Shown one piece after another: positions 16,891 through 25,302 of a DNA stretch of 64,000 bases. Within the stretch, counting starts at the first letter, position 1. Every line of letters starts with the position of its first letter. The translations under genes and the position numbers were made by a program. Location of the stretch: contig NZ_JAKJHZ010000003.1 in assembly GCF_021648885.1 (NCBI RefSeq), forward strand, positions 434,001 through 498,000, given 5' to 3'. The notes beneath the pieces were generated by a model. It ran no database searches. It worked only from the letters and a program-made list of their open reading frames with translations, and was not told the origin of the DNA. Source of the stretch: Nocardioides potassii. Its GTDB lineage: Bacteria > Actinomycetota > Actinomycetes > Propionibacteriales > Nocardioidaceae.

Positions 16891-17475
16891 ATGAGCGCTT
16901 CCGCACCCCCGGTGTCCTCCGAGGCCCGCACGCGCCTCCTGGGCACGGCGAGCGGCATCTTCTACGCCAAGGGCATCAACGCCGTCGGGGTCGACGAGAT
17001 CGTGGAGGCGGCCCGGGTGACGAGGTCGACGCTCTATCGCCACTTCGGCAGCAAGGACGGCCTCGTCGTCGCCTACCTCGATGCGGCGAGCGCGATGGAG
17101 CGTGCCGCGGTCGAGGGCGCGCTCGCGCAGGTCCGGGACGGCGGTGCGCCGGCCGGGAAGGTCGGCGGCGCCATCGGTGCGCTCGCCGGGGCGGTGGTCG
17201 CGCAGATCCACGATCCCGCCTTCCGCGGGTGCGCGTTCCTCAACGCGACGGCCGAGTTCCCCGACCCGTCGCACCCGATCCACCAGGCAGTGCTGCGTCA
17301 CCGTGCCTGGTACGCCGACCAGGTGTCGCAGGCACTCGACAGCGACGCCGACGCCGCCACGCTGTTCGTGCTGCTGCGCGACGGTGCGATGGCCGCCGGC
17401 TGTCTCGCCGACCCCGACGCGGTGACCTCGGCGTTCCTCAAGGGCGTCGCGGGCCTGGTCTCGCCGTCGCGATGA
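16891..17475 (+). CDS. TetR-family transcriptional regulator
   Basis: 194-residue repressor of the type that starts LLGTASGIFYAKGINAVGVD. Its HTH is EIVEAARVTRSTLYRHFGSKDGL in outline (recognition helix STLYRHF). The ligand domain has the FRGCAFLNATAEF motif common in TetR proteins that control oxidoreductase or multidrug genes. It diverges from the DUF308-reductase operon and its upstream region carries three inverted repeats. Its last 38 bases overlap the 3' end of the convergent MFS gene. Confidence 0.9.
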   Translation: MSASAPPVSSEARTRLLGTASGIFYAKGINAVGVDEIVEAARVTRSTLYRHFGSKDGLVVAYLDAASAMERAAVEGALAQVRDGGAPAGKVGGAIGALAGAVVAQIHDPAFRGCAFLNATAEFPDPSHPIHQAVLRHRAWYADQVSQALDSDADAATLFVLLRDGAMAAGCLADPDAVTSAFLKGVAGLVSPSR

Positions 17476-18673
17476 CGGCGTGCTCCTCGCTGGGCCGAGC
17501 ATCGGTCAGGCGCCGAGGACCCGCTAGCGCGAGGGCGGCCACGATGACGACGAGCGTCCCGTAGAGCGCGATCACCGCCGAGAGCCCGAGCCACGGCACC
17601 AGCAGTCCGGCGACGAGGGCGGGCAGGCCGTAGGCCACGTAGCAGACGACGTAGACCGCCGAGATGAGGCTCGCTCGTCCTGTCGGCGGTGCCGTGGCGA
17701 GCACCAGCCTCAGCGGCGCCTGGAAGCCGGCGCCGAAGCCGACGCCCGCGACGACGGCCCCGAGTGCGACACCGGGCAGGAGCTGGAGCAGGACCGAGGC
17801 GACGGTCAGGACGGAGCCCGTGACGAGCGCGGCGACGCCCACGCCGAGAGCGCGACGGGCGTCGACGTGCTGGAGCGCGACGACGGCCGACGCTCCCGCC
17901 CCTGTCGTCGCGGCGATGAGCGCACCCGCTGCGAAGTGGCTCGACGTGCCGAAGACGTCGGCGAGCGCGGACGGCATGAGCGAGAGGAACAGTCCCGCGA
18001 CCGCCCAGCTGGCGGCGATGGCGCGGGCGCCGCTGCGGAACTCCACGCGGGAGGCGGCCGGGACCGAGATGGCGGGTCGCAGTGACCGCAGTGCTCCTGG
18101 TCTGCGCTCGACGTCGTCGGGGACGAGGGGGAGCAGCAGCGTCAGCAGGGCGAGGACCGAGCCGAAGACGACGTAGACGAGCACCTCGGGTGCCGGGGCC
18201 CACTGCACGAGGGTGCCGCTGGCGAGTGCTCCGACGCTCAGCGCGAGTGCCGGCATGGCCGCGTTGACGGTGCTGGCGAGCTCGGGACGTCCGGGCGGGG
18301 CCTGGTCGATGAGTGCCGCTCCGAGGGCGCCGAGCGTCACCCCGACGGCGACCCCCTGCTCGACGCGGCCCGCCACGAGCGCCGCGAACCCGCCCGCCGT
18401 TGCGAGCACGACGTGCGACACCACGATGCCGAGGGACCCGACGACGAGCACCGGGCGTCGTCCGACGTGGTCCGACAGGCGCCCGGCCACGAGCACGCTC
18501 GCCAGGATGCCGACCATGTACGCGGCGAAGGCCGCGGTGAGCATGAACGGCGAGAGGTCCCACTCGGCCGCGTAGACCGGGTAGAGGGGCGAGGGGACCG
18601 CCGACGACGCGACCGCGACCAGGAAGAGGACCGCGAGCACCCAGAACCACGTGCTCGACCTCGATGTCGCCAT
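17438..18673 (-). CDS. MFS transporter
   Basis: 411-residue, 12-helix exporter of the drug:H+ antiporter type. The motif after helix 2 reads GRLSDHVGRRP, matching motif A (G-x-x-x-D-x-x-G-R-R). The stop TGA lies inside the convergent TetR gene, an overlap of 38 bases, so both transcripts must read into one another. It diverges from an HxlR regulator across a 76-base spacer with a 23-bp interrupted palindrome, so expression is probably inducible by an HxlR ligand such as an electrophile or drug. Confidence 0.87.
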   Translation of the reverse strand: MATSRSSTWFWVLAVLFLVAVASSAVPSPLYPVYAAEWDLSPFMLTAAFAAYMVGILASVLVAGRLSDHVGRRPVLVVGSLGIVVSHVVLATAGGFAALVAGRVEQGVAVGVTLGALGAALIDQAPPGRPELASTVNAAMPALALSVGALASGTLVQWAPAPEVLVYVVFGSVLALLTLLLPLVPDDVERRPGALRSLRPAISVPAASRVEFRSGARAIAASWAVAGLFLSLMPSALADVFGTSSHFAAGALIAATTGAGASAVVALQHVDARRALGVGVAALVTGSVLTVASVLLQLLPGVALGAVVAGVGFGAGFQAPLRLVLATAPPTGRASLISAVYVVCYVAYGLPALVAGLLVPWLGLSAVIALYGTLVVIVAALALAGPRRLTDARPSEEHAVIATARPGPRRP

Positions 18674-18689
18674 GTCGCCTCCTCGCCGT

Positions 18690-18712
18690 CTGAATAGGAA
18701 AAACCTAGTCAG
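18690..18712. promoter_or_regulatory. HxlR-type operator: CTGA-N-TAGG-N5-CCTA-N-TCAG
   Basis: A 23-base interrupted palindrome with both 4-bp arm pairs perfect and an A-rich centre (AAAAA), unusual in this GC-rich DNA. It lies between the MFS start (18673) and the HxlR start (18750) and is the obvious operator for that regulator. Confidence 0.7.
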
Positions 18713-18749
18713 GTGGATCGGGAGTTGTCCAGTCCGTCATGATCACGTC

Positions 18750-19202
18750 ATGGCGCGATCAGGCATGGCGGACGACTCGTGCGGGATCGCACGGGGGTTG
18801 GACCTGCTCGGCGAGCGGTGGACCGGGCTGGTGCTCCGTGACGTGCTCCGCGGGTTCGAGCGGTTCAGCGACCTGCAGCGCGAGCTGGGCGTGGCGCCCG
18901 ACGTGCTCTCGGACCGGCTGGCCAAGCTCACCCGGGCCGGCGTGGTGAGCAAGGTGGAGTACCGGGAGCCGGGGCACCGTCCTCGCCCGAAGTACGTCGC
19001 AACCGAGTCCGGCATCCGGCTCGGTCTGGTCCTGGCCGCGCTCAACGACTGGGCGGACGAGTTCCGGCCGGTGCCGACGGGACGTCCCAATGCGTTGCGT
19101 TACGTCGAGGGGCCGACTGGTCAGGCGGTCCACCTGGCGCCGGTCGACGACGCCGGCCGGGTCGTGGACGATGCCCGGGTCGAGCTGCAGGTGCTGCGCT
19201 AG
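18750..19202 (+). CDS. HxlR-family transcriptional regulator
   Basis: 150-residue winged-helix protein. It opens with DDSCGIARGLDLLGERWTG, the family's conserved Cys and GxRW. RFSDLQRELGVAPDVLSDRL follows as the recognition part, then the wing (VEYREPGHRPRPKYVATESG). The N-terminal Cys is the redox/electrophile-sensing residue in relatives such as HypR. ATG18750 is chosen because the family starts just before this Cys; the longer frame from 18651 crosses the operator. It diverges from the MFS exporter, its probable target. Confidence 0.9.
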   Translation: MARSGMADDSCGIARGLDLLGERWTGLVLRDVLRGFERFSDLQRELGVAPDVLSDRLAKLTRAGVVSKVEYREPGHRPRPKYVATESGIRLGLVLAALNDWADEFRPVPTGRPNALRYVEGPTGQAVHLAPVDDAGRVVDDARVELQVLR

Positions 19203-19585
19203 GCCCGTGGTCCGTCGACGGGCTCGGCCAGCTCGCGATCGATCCAGCGGCCGATGACCTCGACGACGTAGGCCAGCTCGTCGCGGTCGAGCCGGAGCCC
19301 CTTCGCGATGTCGTGCCAGGTCTCCAGGCACGTCCGGCAGCAGGTGGCCGTCGCGTGCTGGGCGACGAAGACCGGGTGGTTGCGGTACGGCGTCTGTCGG
19401 CCGTCGTTGCGCGGCTCGGCGGGCGCGAGCCGTTCCAGCACGATCTCGGAGGCATGGGCCCGGATCGTCCGGGGTCCGCGCTGCTCCGCGATGGCCCGCT
19501 CGCGCCCGCGCAGGTGGAACCCCCGCCCGAACGGTCGCGCGCTGGCACGATCGATCCGGTCGTCGATCTCGGACGGGTCAGGCAC
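19199..19585 (-). CDS. DUF4186 protein
   Basis: 128-residue conserved protein of unknown function. The core HPVFVAQHATATCCRTC with ETWH downstream is diagnostic of DUF4186, and the closely spaced Cys/His residues could bind a metal. The C-terminal helix ends RWIDRELAEPVDG. GTG19585 gives a full-length family member; the longer frame from 19828 is Arg/Pro-rich and overlaps the LuxR gene. Its stop overlaps that of the convergent HxlR gene by 4 bases. Confidence 0.75.
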   Translation of the reverse strand: MPDPSEIDDRIDRASARPFGRGFHLRGRERAIAEQRGPRTIRAHASEIVLERLAPAEPRNDGRQTPYRNHPVFVAQHATATCCRTCLETWHDIAKGLRLDRDELAYVVEVIGRWIDRELAEPVDGPRA

Positions 19586-19611
19586 CGCGCCACCCTGGGC
19601 AGGACACGGGC

Positions 19612-20472
19612 TCAGCCGGCAGGCGGCGCTGGGACGTAGCAGCCCTCGCGCTCGGCTCGTACTGCTGCGTGGGTCCGGGTCGGCACGTCCAGCTTGTGCA
19701 GGATGTGCTCGACGTGGGTCGCCACGGTGCGGGCGGCGATGACGAGGTGCTCCGCGATCTGCTGGTTGGAGCGACCGTCGACCATCAGGCCCAGCACCTC
19801 GAGCTCGCGTGCCGTCAGGTTGTTGCAATGACCGTCATCGCTCGCCAGGACGGCGCCCAGGACGAAGCGGGGAGCGTCGGTCGCTGCCAGCACCGTGATG
19901 CGTACGTGGGGCGGATGGGGGGTTCCGTCGCTCACGGGCCACATGAAGGTCCGGTAGACCTGGCCGTCGAGCAGGACGCGACGGGCGACGTCGACGACGT
20001 GCGGCAGCCGCGACAGCAGGTCGTCGCGCATCCCCGGGAACGGGTGGGTGCCGCCGTTCTGCAGGAGGACGACGCCGGACGAGGCGGCGTGGACGATCTT
20101 GGCCGAGGCCAGCACGGACCGCATCGGCGAGATGCCCTCGGCGATCACGGACGAGAGTGTCGCGAGGTGGCCGCGCACTGCCTCGCTCGGCGGGTCCGCG
20201 ACCGGGAACAGGAGGTGGAGCACCCCGAGCGGATGACCGTCAGGCTCGGCGAGCGTGACGGCCAGAACGGGGCGGCCGACGTGCTCGTGGAGCCCGGGGC
20301 TCCCGGCGGTGGCGTAGACCTCCTCGTCCGGGTCCGACAACGTCATCCAGATGTCGTCGACGGGCAACCAGCCGTCGAGGCTCTCGACGAGCCCGCGCGC
20401 GCGCTCGAGCAGGGGCGCGCTCGACGTCGCGACCTCCAGCATCTGGGCCACGGGTGGCTCGTCCACGGGCAT
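19612..20472 (-). CDS. LuxR-family transcriptional regulator
   Basis: 286 residues. The C-terminal 60 (NLTARELEVLGLMVDGRSN, QQIAEHLVIAARTVATHVEHI) form a LuxR HTH. The N-terminal part looks like a GAF-type sensor (PVLAVTLAEPDGHPLGVLHLLFPV) without a response-regulator Asp. ATG20472 has GGAG upstream; an in-frame ATG at 20514 is an alternative. It is divergent from the alcohol dehydrogenase operon, which it probably controls. Confidence 0.83.
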   Translation of the reverse strand: MPVDEPPVAQMLEVATSSAPLLERARGLVESLDGWLPVDDIWMTLSDPDEEVYATAGSPGLHEHVGRPVLAVTLAEPDGHPLGVLHLLFPVADPPSEAVRGHLATLSSVIAEGISPMRSVLASAKIVHAASSGVVLLQNGGTHPFPGMRDDLLSRLPHVVDVARRVLLDGQVYRTFMWPVSDGTPHPPHVRITVLAATDAPRFVLGAVLASDDGHCNNLTARELEVLGLMVDGRSNQQIAEHLVIAARTVATHVEHILHKLDVPTRTHAAVRAEREGCYVPAPPAG

Positions 20473-20639
20473 GGCTTCTCTCTCCACCGGCACTCGCGGA
20501 CCAGCTGCGAGCACCCGTGCGCTCGTCCCCAGCGCGGCCGGCTTCTGGGCCCGGGGACACCAGGCCCGTACCCCGGACGGAGATCGGTATGTCTGCCGAT
20601 AGCACCCACCTCGCCGCCCCTGCCTGAATGGAGGGACGA

Positions 20640-20658
20640 GTCGCCGAGCATTGGCGAC
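20640..20658. promoter_or_regulatory. inverted repeat GTCGCC-N7-GGCGAC upstream of dehydrogenase operon
   Basis: Perfect 6-bp arms 27 bases before the first dehydrogenase start. A second, weaker repeat (ATCGG-N8-CCGAT, 20583-20600) lies upstream. Either could be the site for the divergent LuxR regulator. Confidence 0.4.
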
Positions 20659-20684
20659 ACCGATCTCGGAACCAGGAGGATCAC

Positions 20685-21833
20685 ATGAAGGCAGTGGTGT
20701 ACGAAGGCCCGCGCAAGGTCAGCGTCAAGGACGTCCCGGACGCGAGGATCGAGAGGCCCACCGACGTCCTGGTCCGCATCACCTCCGCGAACATCTGCGG
20801 CTCGGACCTCCACATGTACGAGGGCCGGACGGACTTCGAGACCGGTCGGTGGTTCGGCCACGAGAACCTCGGCGAGGTGGTCGAGGTCGGCGACGGCGTC
20901 GACAAGGTCCAGGTCGGCGACTACGTGGTACTGCCCTTCAACATCGCCTGCGGCCACTGCAAGAACTGCGAGCAGCAGCTCACCAACTACTGCCTCACCG
21001 CGCAACCCGACCCGAAGATGGCGGGCGCGGCCTACGGCTTCGCCGACATGGGCCCCTACGGCGGCGGCCAGGCCGAGCTGCTCCGTGTCCCGTGGGGTGA
21101 CTTCAACTGCCTGCGGCTCGGCGAGGACGCCGCGGAGCGCCAGACCGACTACGTGATGCTCGCCGACATCTTCCCGACCGGCTACCACGCCACCGAGATG
21201 GCCGGGGTCAAGCCGGGTGACCAGACGGTGATCTACGGCGCCGGCCCCGTCGGCCTCATGGCCGCCCTGTCCGCGACCATCCGCGGCGCCAGCAAGGTGA
21301 TGGTCGTGGATCGCCACCCGGACCGGTTGCGGCTCGCCGAGTCGATCGGCGCCATCGCCATCGACGACTCGAAGGTCGACCCGGTCGAGGCGGTCCTCGA
21401 GCAGACGATGGGGCTCGGCGCCGACAACGGCTGCGAGTGCGTGGGCTACCAGGCCCACGAGCCCGACGGGCAGGAGCAGGCCAACCTGACCATGAACCGG
21501 CTGGTGGCGTCCGTGCGCCTCACCGGCAAGATCGGCAACGTCGGCGTGTTCGTCCCGCAGGACCCGGGCGCCAACGACGAGCTCGCCAAGCAGGGCAAGC
21601 TCGCCTTCGACTACGGCATGTTCTGGTTCAAGGGCCAGCACGTCGGCACCGGCCAGGCGCCGGTCAAGAAGTACAACCGCCAGCTGCGCGACCTGATCGC
21701 CGGCGGCAAGGCCGAGCCGTCGTTCATCGTCAGCCACGAGCTGCCCCTCGACCAGGCACCCGAGGCCTACGAGCACTTCGACAACCGCGACGACGGCTGG
21801 ACCAAGGTCGTCCTGCACCCGGCCGGTGCCTGA
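20685..21833 (+). CDS. zinc-dependent alcohol dehydrogenase, glutathione-independent formaldehyde dehydrogenase type
   Basis: 382-residue medium-chain dehydrogenase. CGSDLHMYEG and GHENLGEV carry catalytic zinc ligands, CGHCKNCEQQLTNYC the four structural-zinc cysteines, and YGAGPVGLMAA the NAD site. The QAELLRVPWGDFNCLRL and FPTGYHATEMAGVKPGD stretches are typical of the glutathione-independent formaldehyde dehydrogenase subgroup. ATG20685 has AGGAGG at 20674-20679, the strongest ribosome site in the cluster. It heads an operon with two more paralogues. Formaldehyde as substrate is inferred from family only. Confidence 0.85.
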   Translation: MKAVVYEGPRKVSVKDVPDARIERPTDVLVRITSANICGSDLHMYEGRTDFETGRWFGHENLGEVVEVGDGVDKVQVGDYVVLPFNIACGHCKNCEQQLTNYCLTAQPDPKMAGAAYGFADMGPYGGGQAELLRVPWGDFNCLRLGEDAAERQTDYVMLADIFPTGYHATEMAGVKPGDQTVIYGAGPVGLMAALSATIRGASKVMVVDRHPDRLRLAESIGAIAIDDSKVDPVEAVLEQTMGLGADNGCECVGYQAHEPDGQEQANLTMNRLVASVRLTGKIGNVGVFVPQDPGANDELAKQGKLAFDYGMFWFKGQHVGTGQAPVKKYNRQLRDLIAGGKAEPSFIVSHELPLDQAPEAYEHFDNRDDGWTKVVLHPAGA

Positions 21834-21834
21834 C

Positions 21835-22407
21835 ATGAGCGGGTCATTGGACGGTCGCCGCGTCGCGATCCTCGCCGCCGACGGCGTGGAACGGGTGGAG
21901 CTGGAGGAGCCCCGGCGCGCGCTCGACGGTGCGGGCGCACGTACGGAGGTCGTGTCCCTCGCCGAGGGCGAGATCCAGGCGCGCAACAACGACCTCCAGG
22001 ACGCCGGCACCTTCGCGGTCGACCGTCTGGTGGGCGACGCGTCGCCCGACGACTACGACGCCCTGCTCCTGCCGGGAGGGACGGTGAACCCCGACAAGCT
22101 GCGGACGGACCCGACCGCGGTGCGCTTCGTGCGCGTGTTCGTGGACTCGGGCAAGCCGGTGGCCTCCATCTGCCACGGCCCGTGGAGCCTCATGGAGGCC
22201 GACGTCGTCCGCGGCCGGCGCCTGACGTCGTTCCCCAGCATCCGGACCGACCTGCGCAACGCCGGGGCCGAGGTCGTCGACGAGGAGGTCGTCACCGACG
22301 GCAACCTCACCACGAGCCGGTCCCCGGACGACCTGCCGGCCTTCTGCGAGAGGATCGTGCAGGAGTTCGCGGGCGCGTCGAGCATCGCCTCGGGCGGTGC
22401 GCGATGA
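21835..22407 (+). CDS. DJ-1/PfpI family protein
   Basis: 190-residue class I glutamine amidotransferase-like protein. The nucleophile elbow is ASICHGPWSLMEADVVRGR (Cys then His), and LLLPGGTVNPD supplies the acid loop. Relatives include the stress protein YhbO and deglycase/chaperone enzymes. It starts one base after the preceding dehydrogenase stop and overlaps the next gene in ATGA. Its place among aldehyde/alcohol dehydrogenases fits handling of reactive carbonyls, which is inference. Confidence 0.85.
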   Translation: MSGSLDGRRVAILAADGVERVELEEPRRALDGAGARTEVVSLAEGEIQARNNDLQDAGTFAVDRLVGDASPDDYDALLLPGGTVNPDKLRTDPTAVRFVRVFVDSGKPVASICHGPWSLMEADVVRGRRLTSFPSIRTDLRNAGAEVVDEEVVTDGNLTTSRSPDDLPAFCERIVQEFAGASSIASGGAR

Positions 22408-22886
22408 GCCCGGGTGTCGCGGCCCGGGCCGCGCGCGCGGGCGGTGCCCTCGTGGGTCAGGTGCGGTCGTCGCTCGGCGGTTCGTCCTCCCCGGCGGGCG
22501 CGTCCCGGCCGGCATCCGGCTGGCTCGCGGTCACCGTGCTGTGCGAGCCCGGTGCGCTGGACCCGGCGGCGCTTCCCGCCCCGCTCGCGGAGCTGGGCGA
22601 CCGCATCGAGGTCGACGTCCGCCCGGCGCCGGGGGACAAGGGCACCGAGCTCTACGCCCGGCTGCGCGGCAGGAAGGCACGCGGTGGCGGAAGCGCAGGC
22701 AGCAGGCTGACCGGGAACGACGCCGAGGCCGAGCTGCGCTCGGCGTTGCGCCGCGCCAAGCAGCTCGTCGAGGTCGGTGAGGTCCTCGCGGTCGATCCGG
22801 CCCCGCACGGCAAGCGCAGTGCCACGCCGAGTGGCGCAGTGCTCGAGTCCTGGACCAAAGACGCCCCCGCGGCAGGTGTGCTGTGA
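22404..22886 (+). CDS. hypothetical protein in dehydrogenase operon
   Basis: 160 residues, not recognised. After a low-complexity Ala/Gly/Ser N-terminus comes WLAVTVLCEPGALDP, a compact alpha/beta-looking part (EVDVRPAPGDKGTELYARL), a helix (AEAELRSALRRAKQLVEVGE) and a conserved-looking tail (VDPAPHGKRSATPSGAVL). There is no signal peptide or membrane segment. Stop/start overlaps on both sides (ATGA, GTGA) show it is an integral part of the operon. Confidence 0.75.
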   Translation: MSPGVAARAARAGGALVGQVRSSLGGSSSPAGASRPASGWLAVTVLCEPGALDPAALPAPLAELGDRIEVDVRPAPGDKGTELYARLRGRKARGGGSAGSRLTGNDAEAELRSALRRAKQLVEVGEVLAVDPAPHGKRSATPSGAVLESWTKDAPAAGVL

Positions 22887-24058
22887 GGGCCGTGACCTGG
22901 CAGGGCGTCAACGAGATCGGCGTCGAGGACGTGCCGGACCCGGCCATCCTCAACGGGCACGACATCATCGTCGAGGTCGGGCTGAGCGCGACCTGCGGAT
23001 CGGACCTGCACCTGCTCGGTGGCTACATCCCCGCCATGCGTGCCGGCGACGTCCTGGGCCACGAGTTCATGGGCACGGTCGTCGAGACCGGTCCCGCCGT
23101 GACCAAGCACCAGATGGGTGACCGCGTGGTCGTGGTCTCCTTCACCAGCTGCGGACAGTGCTGGTACTGCCGGCAGGGGCTGTTCTCCCTGTGCGACAAC
23201 GGCAACCCCAACCCCGGCATCACCGAGGCCCTCTGGGGCCAGTCCATCGGCGGGTGCTACGGCTACTCCCACGCCATGGGCGGCTGGGCCGGCAGCCATG
23301 CGCAGTACATCCGGGTGCCGTACGCCGACCAGGGAGCGTTCGCCATCCCCGAGAACGTCTCGGACCAGCGTGCGCTGTTCGCCTCCGACGCGGCACCCAC
23401 CGGCTGGACCGGCGCCCACCAGGCCGGCGTACAGCCAGGGGACGTGGTCGCCGTCTGGGGCGCCGGCGGTGTCGGCCAGATGGCCGCGCGAGCGGCGATG
23501 CTGATGGGCGCCGAGCGGGTGGTCGTCATCGACCGGTTCGACAACCGGCTCGAGCAGGTTCGCACGCACATCGGCGCGGACACCATCGACTACGAGCACA
23601 GCGACGTCCCGGCCGAGCTGCGCGAGATGAGCGGCGGACGCGGCCCGGACGTCTGCATCGAGGCGGTCGGGATGGAGGCGCACAGTCCCGGTCCCCAGCA
23701 CGTCTACGACCAGGTCAAGCAGCAGATGCGCCTGCAGACCGACCGTCCGACCGCCGTGAGGGAGGCCATCTACTCCTGCCGCAAGGGGGGCACGGTCTTC
23801 ACGCTCGGCGTCTTCGGCGGCGTCGTGGACAAGTTCCCGCTGGGCGCCGTCATGAACAAGGCACTGACGCTGCGCGGGGCCCAGCAGCACGGGCACCGCT
23901 ACATCCCCGAGATCCTCGACCACATGAGCCGCGACGAGGTCAGGACCGAGCACCTGGCCACGCACGTGATGTCGATCGAGGACGGGGCGAAGGGCTACCG
24001 GATGTTCAAGGAGAAGGAGGACGGCTGCGTCCGCGCCGTCTTCGTCCCCGGGGCCTGA
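22883..24058 (+). CDS. zinc-dependent alcohol dehydrogenase
   Basis: 391 residues of the medium-chain family. Catalytic zinc ligands sit in CGSDLHLLGG and GHEFMGTV, structural cysteines in CGQCWYCRQGLFSLC, and the NAD site in WGAGGVGQMAARAA with an acidic residue after it (VIDRFDNR), favouring NAD over NADP. It starts with GTG overlapping the previous stop. It differs from the first dehydrogenase by an insert around GMEAHSPGPQHVYDQ, also present in related subgroup members. Substrate unknown. Confidence 0.85.
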   Translation: MRAVTWQGVNEIGVEDVPDPAILNGHDIIVEVGLSATCGSDLHLLGGYIPAMRAGDVLGHEFMGTVVETGPAVTKHQMGDRVVVVSFTSCGQCWYCRQGLFSLCDNGNPNPGITEALWGQSIGGCYGYSHAMGGWAGSHAQYIRVPYADQGAFAIPENVSDQRALFASDAAPTGWTGAHQAGVQPGDVVAVWGAGGVGQMAARAAMLMGAERVVVIDRFDNRLEQVRTHIGADTIDYEHSDVPAELREMSGGRGPDVCIEAVGMEAHSPGPQHVYDQVKQQMRLQTDRPTAVREAIYSCRKGGTVFTLGVFGGVVDKFPLGAVMNKALTLRGAQQHGHRYIPEILDHMSRDEVRTEHLATHVMSIEDGAKGYRMFKEKEDGCVRAVFVPGA

Positions 24059-24101
24059 CACCAACCACACGAGCACCACCCCGATCTCGGAGAGGATCAA
24101 C

Positions 24102-25250
24102 ATGCGAGCGATGGTCTACCGCGGGCCCTACCGGGTCCGCGTCGAGGAGAAGGACATCCCGGCGATCGAGCACCCCAACGACGCGATCGTGCGGGTGACC
24201 CGGGCGGCGATCTGCGGGTCCGACCTGCACCTGTACCACGGGATGATGCCGGACACCCGGGTCGGGCACACGTTCGGCCACGAGTTCATCGGCGAGGTCC
24301 ACGCGGTCGGCGGCTCGGTGCAGAACGTGTCCGTCGGCGACCGCGTCATGGTGCCCTTCAACGTGTTCTGCGGGACGTGCTTCTTCTGCGCCCGCGGGCT
24401 CTACTCCAACTGCCACAACGTCAACCCCAACGCCACGGCCGTGGGCGGCATCTACGGCTACTCCCACACCTGCGGCGGCTACGACGGCGGCCAGGCGGAG
24501 TACGTCCGTGTGCCGTTCGCCGACGTCGGGCCGGGGCTGATCCCGGACTGGATGGACGACACCGACGCCCTGCTGTGCACCGACGCGCTGTCCACCGGCT
24601 ACTTCGGTGCCCAGATCGGGGACATCGCGGAGGGCGACGTCGTCGTGGTGTACGGCGCCGGGCCGGTCGGGCTGTTCGCCGCGAGGTCGGCGTGGTTCAT
24701 GGGCGCCGGCCGGGTGATCGTGGTCGACCACCTCGACTACCGGCTGGAGAAGGCGCGCGACTTCGCCCACGCGGAGACGATCTGCTTCACCGAGCACGCC
24801 GACGTGGTGCGCCACCTGAAGTACCTCACCGAGGGGCTCGGGGCCGACGTCGTCATCGACGCGGTCGGCGCCGAGGCCGACGGCAACCTCCTGCAGCACG
24901 TGACGTCCGCCAAGCTCAAGCTGCAGGGCGGCTCACCCGTCGCGCTGAACTGGGCGATCGACACCGTCCGCAAGGGCGGCACGGTCTCCGTCATCGGCGC
25001 CTACGGCCCGCTCTTCAGCGCCGTGAAGTTCGGCGACGCGATGAACAAGGGCCTGACGCTGCGGATGAACCAGTGCCCGGTCAAGCGGCAGTGGCCGCGC
25101 CTGTTCGAGCACATCCGCAACGGCCACTTCAAGCCCAGCGACGTGGTCACCCACGAGGTGCCGCTCGAGCACATCGCCGAGGGCTACCACATGTTCTCCG
25201 CCAAGCTCGACGGCTGCATCAAGACGGTCGTCGTACCGGACGCCGCCTAG
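24102..25250 (+). CDS. zinc-dependent alcohol dehydrogenase
   Basis: 382 residues, the third medium-chain dehydrogenase in the operon. CGSDLHLYHGMM and GHEFIGEVHA hold the catalytic zinc, CGTCFFCARGLYSNC the structural zinc, and YGAGPVGLFAARSA the nucleotide site followed by VVDHLDYR. It is closer in architecture to the second dehydrogenase than to the first. GAGAGGA lies 9 bases upstream of ATG24102, and the 43-base gap from the previous gene leaves no room for a clear terminator. Confidence 0.85.
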   Translation: MRAMVYRGPYRVRVEEKDIPAIEHPNDAIVRVTRAAICGSDLHLYHGMMPDTRVGHTFGHEFIGEVHAVGGSVQNVSVGDRVMVPFNVFCGTCFFCARGLYSNCHNVNPNATAVGGIYGYSHTCGGYDGGQAEYVRVPFADVGPGLIPDWMDDTDALLCTDALSTGYFGAQIGDIAEGDVVVVYGAGPVGLFAARSAWFMGAGRVIVVDHLDYRLEKARDFAHAETICFTEHADVVRHLKYLTEGLGADVVIDAVGAEADGNLLQHVTSAKLKLQGGSPVALNWAIDTVRKGGTVSVIGAYGPLFSAVKFGDAMNKGLTLRMNQCPVKRQWPRLFEHIRNGHFKPSDVVTHEVPLEHIAEGYHMFSAKLDGCIKTVVVPDAA

Positions 25251-25302
25251 ACCCACGGAGCCCACGACCCGAGCCCGACCCGAGCCACGACAGGAGCCCA
25301 CG

